DNA of 32,987 bases from Candidatus Bathyarchaeota archaeon (GTDB lineage Archaea > Thermoproteota > Bathyarchaeia > TCS64): positions 1 to 32,987 of the forward strand of contig JADGNG010000012.1 in the NCBI GenBank assembly GCA_017883585.1. Reading direction: 5' to 3'. The position numbers and the translations under genes are program-made. Shown here in pieces: positions 29,989 to 32,987 of the stretch (position 1 is the first letter of the stretch; each line of letters opens with the position of its first letter). Under the pieces are notes generated by a model. It saw only the letters and a list, made by a program, of their open reading frames with translations, did no database searches and was not told the DNA's origin.

Positions 29989-31554
29989 ATGAGGCTTGCC
30001 AGCATGGGTTCTGACGTCCACTCCGAAAACGGATCACGCTGGTCCATGAAGAGGATCAGCCTCTATATTGGTCCTCTCCTGTTCATCGCGTGTCTTCTGA
30101 TTCCGAATGACCCGAACATGATCGAGGCAGCTAAGGCCGCGGGCATAACGCTCGCTGACGGACCCAAGTACGGCCTTGGGGTCCTGCTCTGGACCGCGAC
30201 GTGGTGGGTCTTCGAGACTACGAGCCTCGGCCTCGCAGCGCTTGTGCCGCCAATTCTCTTCAGCCTCGTGGGGCTGTTAGTCTGGAAGGACGCGCTCGCA
30301 CCTTTCATGGATCCACTAATCTGGGTCATCCTCGTTGGCTTCATCTTCGCGAAGTCGTTCCAGGTCTGGGGCCTCGACAAGAGGGTAGCACTCACACTCG
30401 CGAGTGTTAGCAAGACGAGAAACCCGGCGCTCGCCGCCTTCTTCGTAGCATGCCTCCCAGTCTTCCTTCTAACAGTGACGGGCTCGATGACAGCTGCTAC
30501 GAGCATCGTCTACGGGTTCGTCATCGCTTTCCTGCTCCGCCAAGGATTCAAACAGGGGAGCAGGTATGGCTCCGCAACGATGCTCGCTCTCGGGCAGGCC
30601 GCCACTGCGGGCAGCCTACTGTTCCTGACTAGCACGACGACCAACCTCATAGGTAAAAACACTGTATTCACCGCTACAGGTGGTGCAGTCAACATCACCT
30701 TCGTCGACTGGTTCTTCATCGGTACCGTGCACGCCTTCATCGGCCTCTTCCTGACGTGGTTTGTTGTCTATAGGGTCATCAAACCGGAGGTGAAGGAGCT
30801 GCCTTTCGATCCCTCGATGCTGAAAAAGGAGTTGGAGGACCTCGGCCCCATCACGAGGGGGGAGAAGATGACTATCGGCATACTCGTCTTCACGCTCCTC
30901 CTCTGGCTAATCCCGGGGATGGTGGCGAACTTCGCCGTCGACAACGCAGGGCTTCAACCGCTGAGCGCCCTGCTGGCGAAGGTCCTCCCGGAGGCGGCTC
31001 CGGCAGCTATCGCTCTGCTTCTCTTCCCGCTTCTCAAGGCGGGTGACAGGCCCCTCCTCAAGTGGGACGAGATGCTCAGGGAGTCCATCAACTGGGACAT
31101 AGTCTTCCTGGTCGGCGGCGGCATTACCCTGGGTCTGGGCCTGATGAAGAGTGGCTTCAGCAACTGGATCGGTATACTCTTTAGGGGCTTCATGGGTCCC
31201 GCGCCGAACGAGTTCGTCATCTTCGGGGCGTGCTGTCTCATCGGGTTCCTGCTGAGTTACCCTGCTTCGAACACGGGCGCGGCTTCGGTTGCGTGCCCGC
31301 TGGCAGTCAGCCTCTCTTTAGCGGCTGGGATCAACCCCATTGCCCCTGTGCTGGGGGCAGCCATCGCTACCACTATTCCAAGCACACTTCCGAGTACGAC
31401 CCCCGCCATGGCAATAGCTTACAGCTCCGGCTACGTCAGGATGAAGGACATGATCAAGGTCGGGATGATAGCGGATGTCATCCGCTTTATTCTTCTGATC
31501 CTGATTGGTCTACCTCTCATAAAGTGGTTCCTGGCGATGAGGGGCTTCATATAA
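29989..31554 (+). CDS. DASS (SLC13) family anion/carboxylate transporter
   Basis: About 521 residues with roughly 11-12 membrane helices and a cytosolic N-terminus. The two substrate/sodium-binding repeats are visible: LTSTTTNLIGKN (about residue 215) and YPASNTGAASVACPL (about 420), the SNT-type hairpin tips of VcINDY-like carriers. It moves dicarboxylates, tricarboxylates or sulfate, usually with sodium. GTG 29971 opens the frame, but ATG 29989 is about 27 bases downstream of GATATCTTTTT, so it is the better, nearly leaderless start. It is adjacent to the sugar-acid operon (separate strand), making a four-carbon acid a candidate substrate. Confidence 0.9.
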   Translation: MRLASMGSDVHSENGSRWSMKRISLYIGPLLFIACLLIPNDPNMIEAAKAAGITLADGPKYGLGVLLWTATWWVFETTSLGLAALVPPILFSLVGLLVWKDALAPFMDPLIWVILVGFIFAKSFQVWGLDKRVALTLASVSKTRNPALAAFFVACLPVFLLTVTGSMTAATSIVYGFVIAFLLRQGFKQGSRYGSATMLALGQAATAGSLLFLTSTTTNLIGKNTVFTATGGAVNITFVDWFFIGTVHAFIGLFLTWFVVYRVIKPEVKELPFDPSMLKKELEDLGPITRGEKMTIGILVFTLLLWLIPGMVANFAVDNAGLQPLSALLAKVLPEAAPAAIALLLFPLLKAGDRPLLKWDEMLRESINWDIVFLVGGGITLGLGLMKSGFSNWIGILFRGFMGPAPNEFVIFGACCLIGFLLSYPASNTGAASVACPLAVSLSLAAGINPIAPVLGAAIATTIPSTLPSTTPAMAIAYSSGYVRMKDMIKVGMIADVIRFILLILIGLPLIKWFLAMRGFI

Positions 31555-31618
31555 CCCGGTACCCAACAAGTTTAATTCCCCAGACGTTTCGGTTTAGAGA
31601 GTTCCAGAGGACCTTGTG

Positions 31619-32095
31619 ATGTCGGAACAACGGCTCAACACGGTAACCGTTGCTGGCACATTCGACTCCATGCACAAGGGCCACTGGCTGCTTCTCGACG
31701 AGGCCTTCAACGTTTCAGACAGGGTTGTAATCGGGATAACAACGGACCGCTTCGCAGCAGCAATGAAGAAGCCACATGATATAGACCCCTATGACGTCCG
31801 CCTTGGGGATGTCAAAAAGTACCTACAGAAGAAAGGGCTTCTCAGGAGGGCCACCATCTTCCCCCTCGACGACCCCTTCGGCCCTTCAACTGATGATGGT
31901 GGCATAGAGGGGATACTAGTCAGCGAGGAAACGGAAGCGAGGGCGGAGGAAATCAACCAGATAAGGGTTAAGAAGGGGGAGAAGCCGCTTCTCATTTTCG
32001 TCATGAAGATGGTACTCGCCGATGACGGGAAGCCCATAAGCAGTACACGGGTGCGGCGCCAAGAAGTCGATAGGTACGGCCGTCTCATCGGCTGA
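31619..32095 (+). CDS. coaD: Archaeal phosphopantetheine adenylyltransferase
   Basis: 158 residues. GTFDSMHKGHWLLLDEAF is the nucleotidyltransferase HxGH region, GITTDRF follows, and ISSTRVR is the second ATP site. The layout matches the archaeal COG1019 type rather than bacterial CoaD. It adenylates 4'-phosphopantetheine in coenzyme A synthesis. The ATG at 31619 has AGAGGA 7 bases upstream; the track's GTG three bases earlier is less well placed. It starts 64 bases after the transporter. Confidence 0.94.
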   Translation: MSEQRLNTVTVAGTFDSMHKGHWLLLDEAFNVSDRVVIGITTDRFAAAMKKPHDIDPYDVRLGDVKKYLQKKGLLRRATIFPLDDPFGPSTDDGGIEGILVSEETEARAEEINQIRVKKGEKPLLIFVMKMVLADDGKPISSTRVRRQEVDRYGRLIG

Positions 32096-32330
32096 GCCTA
32101 AAATAGTCAACACGCCAGATTCTAAAGCTCAGAGATCCGGACATTACCGACCCGGTCAGCCCCAGGACCTCCTTAGAGGGGTACACCTGGATCATGGCGT
32201 TCTATCCGCTCGGGAGCTGGCGCCTCAGCCAGTAGCCCCCGTTCATTACCTGGATCCCACCCTCTACCACCCAGCGCTGGAGGGCGTCGCTGCCAAGCGG
32301 CTCAGCGTGCTGACCACTCTTCTGTAAAGC

Positions 32331-32640
32331 CTGGTTGGCCTCCTGTAGAAATTTATCCTCACCCTGTAAACCCTGAGGGGTAGTCGAAGGGATAGTCGAA
32401 GGGCTGGCTGGTTGGCTGGTCGATGCATTTTAGCTGGCCCAGCCCCCTATAGCAGGGGACTCCAGGGGCTGCTCCGAAGCCCCTGGACCCTCTCGACTAC
32501 CTCGACCCTCGACTCAGCCTTCGACTCAACCCCGGCTCCAGCTATCCAACTGGGTATCTATACATCAGTGAAACCGAAGGCTCCGAGCTTCTCGTATTCA
32601 GCAGAGCCGTTTCTCATCTGAGATAACATCCCACCAAGCG
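32331..32640. repeat. Tandem repeat unit A (about 310 bases)
   Basis: Shares three conserved blocks with unit B: CTGGTTGGCCTCCTGTAGAA with CCTCACCCTGTAAA; GCTGGCCCAGCC with CCTATAGCAGGGGA; and CCAACTGGGTATCT with TTTCTCATCTGAG. Between them are unalike low-complexity linkers. Unit A's linkers carry TCGA-rich steps, including TAGTCGAAGGG twice in a row. Confidence 0.75.
32461..32487. repeat. 10-bp perfect hairpin in unit A
   Basis: TCCAGGGGCT (32461-32470) pairs perfectly with AGCCCCTGGA (32478-32487) around a 7-base loop. Unit B has only the first arm, so the hairpin is specific to unit A. Confidence 0.5.
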
Positions 32641-32644
32641 CGCG

Positions 32645-32980
32645 CTGGTTGGCCTACTGTAAAAAATTATCCTCACCCTGTAAAGCTGGTAGGCTGGGCT
32701 GGCTAGCTGGCATAGCTGGCTGGCTGGCTGGCATAGCTGGCTGGCAGAGCTGGCTGAGCTGATGCATATTTGCTGGCCCAGCCTCCTATAGCAGGGGAGT
32801 CCAGGGGCTTCCTCAGCTATACCGGCAGCTTCAGCTTTCAGCTCAGCCTTCAGCCCAGCTCCACCTCCAGCTTCAGCTCCAGCTACCCAACTGGGTATCT
32901 GTACATCAGTGTAATCGAGGGACCTGAGCTCCTCGATTTTAGCGGAGCTGTTTCTCATCTGGGTGAGCATCCCGCCAAGG
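32645..32980. repeat. Tandem repeat unit B (about 336 bases)
   Basis: Second copy of the unit. The linkers are about 26 bases longer and made of AGCTGG/CTGGCTGG steps (32690-32757) and AGCTTCAGC/AGCTCCAGC steps (32820-32885), which look like slipped-strand expansions. It reaches close to the window end, so further copies may follow outside. Confidence 0.75.
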
Positions 32981-32987
32981 GACTGAG

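Larger units (their letters stand above)
32202..32987 (-). pseudogene. Decayed repeat-containing gene, partial at right edge
   Basis: The minus strand reads as protein in pieces. Right-edge copy: LGGMLTQMRNSSAKIEELRS, then YTDVQIPSWVAGAEA. Next copy: ANQRALGGMLSQMRNGSAEY, then FTDV-stop-IPSWIAGAG. Tail: LQGEDKFLQEANQALQKSGQ, then GSDALQRWVVEGGIQVMNGG and YWLRRQLPSG before TAG 32202. Frames differ between head and tail and stops interrupt both copies, so it cannot make one product as it stands. A further block downstream of the TAG (NAMIQVYPSKEVLGLTG) may be the lost C-terminus. I do not recognise the family. The ORF 32614-32970 follows only part of it. Confidence 0.4.

Noticed and set aside
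32202-32987. In-frame TAG codons in the repeat region as possible pyrrolysine readthrough
   Set aside because: A TAA and several frame changes also interrupt it, and other genes here (for example cbf5) end normally with TAG, so decay explains it better.

Overview
The window looks like a chromosomal segment of an anaerobic archaeon, probably an uncultured TACK-type lineage (Bathyarchaeia-like is my guess, from gene content only). Archaeal markers are Cbf5 with a PUA domain, archaeal-type phosphopantetheine adenylyltransferase, an archaeosortase-like gene, many Lrp/AsnC regulators, and TATA boxes 25-35 bases upstream of starts with little or no leader. Oxygen-free or low-oxygen life is suggested by a class III ribonucleotide reductase, rubrerythrin and a molybdopterin/FeS oxidoreductase. 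Coding DNA is GC-rich and tightly packed, with many 4-base ATGA overlaps; promoters sit in AT-rich gaps.

Layout. 1-2.1 kb: the N-terminal part of an archaeosortase/exosortase runs off the left edge, beside an amidase coupled to a 67-aa protein. 2.3-5.9 kb: nrdD and a glutaredoxin-like gene diverge from a CARF-like/winged-helix regulator. 6.2-10.8 kb: a conserved unknown protein, a YcaQ/AlkX-type DNA glycosylase candidate, Cbf5, a DinB-like protein, a 47-aa coiled-coil ORF and an RsmC-like methyltransferase. 10.8-18.35 kb: two paralogous cassettes, each of two overlapping Lrp/AsnC genes followed by an ammonium transporter. They flank YhbY, tRNA-Gln(TTG) and a zinc-ribbon/ABC-2 transporter operon. 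18.7-22.0 kb: a nitrilase-superfamily hydrolase overlapping an amidohydrolase, a coiled-coil protein, a TSCPD protein and an untracked 54-aa Cys4 protein. 22.3-25.4 kb: molybdopterin oxidoreductase, ferredoxin subunit and rubrerythrin. 25.4-25.8 kb: an internally deleted, frameshifted lysA pseudogene with its promoter still visible. 25.9-31.6 kb: a LarA-like protein, a PdxA-family dehydrogenase and a DUF1537 kinase, divergent from a SnoaL-like protein and a DASS transporter. 31.6-32.1 kb: coaD. 32.1-33.0 kb: two diverged copies of a ~310-340 bp repeat holding the wreck of a repeat-containing gene.

How the parts may work together. Amidase, nitrilase-type hydrolase, amidohydrolase and two ammonium transporters under paired Lrp control suggest nitrogen scavenging. 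The LarA-like/PdxA/DUF1537/DASS block resembles a sugar-acid catabolic module: uptake, epimerisation, phosphorylation, then oxidation with decarboxylation. The CARF-like regulator next to the ribonucleotide reductase, with no CRISPR locus in view, suggests a nucleotide-responsive switch on dNTP supply. All three are inferences from domains and neighbourhood. No CRISPR array, insertion sequence or rRNA was seen.
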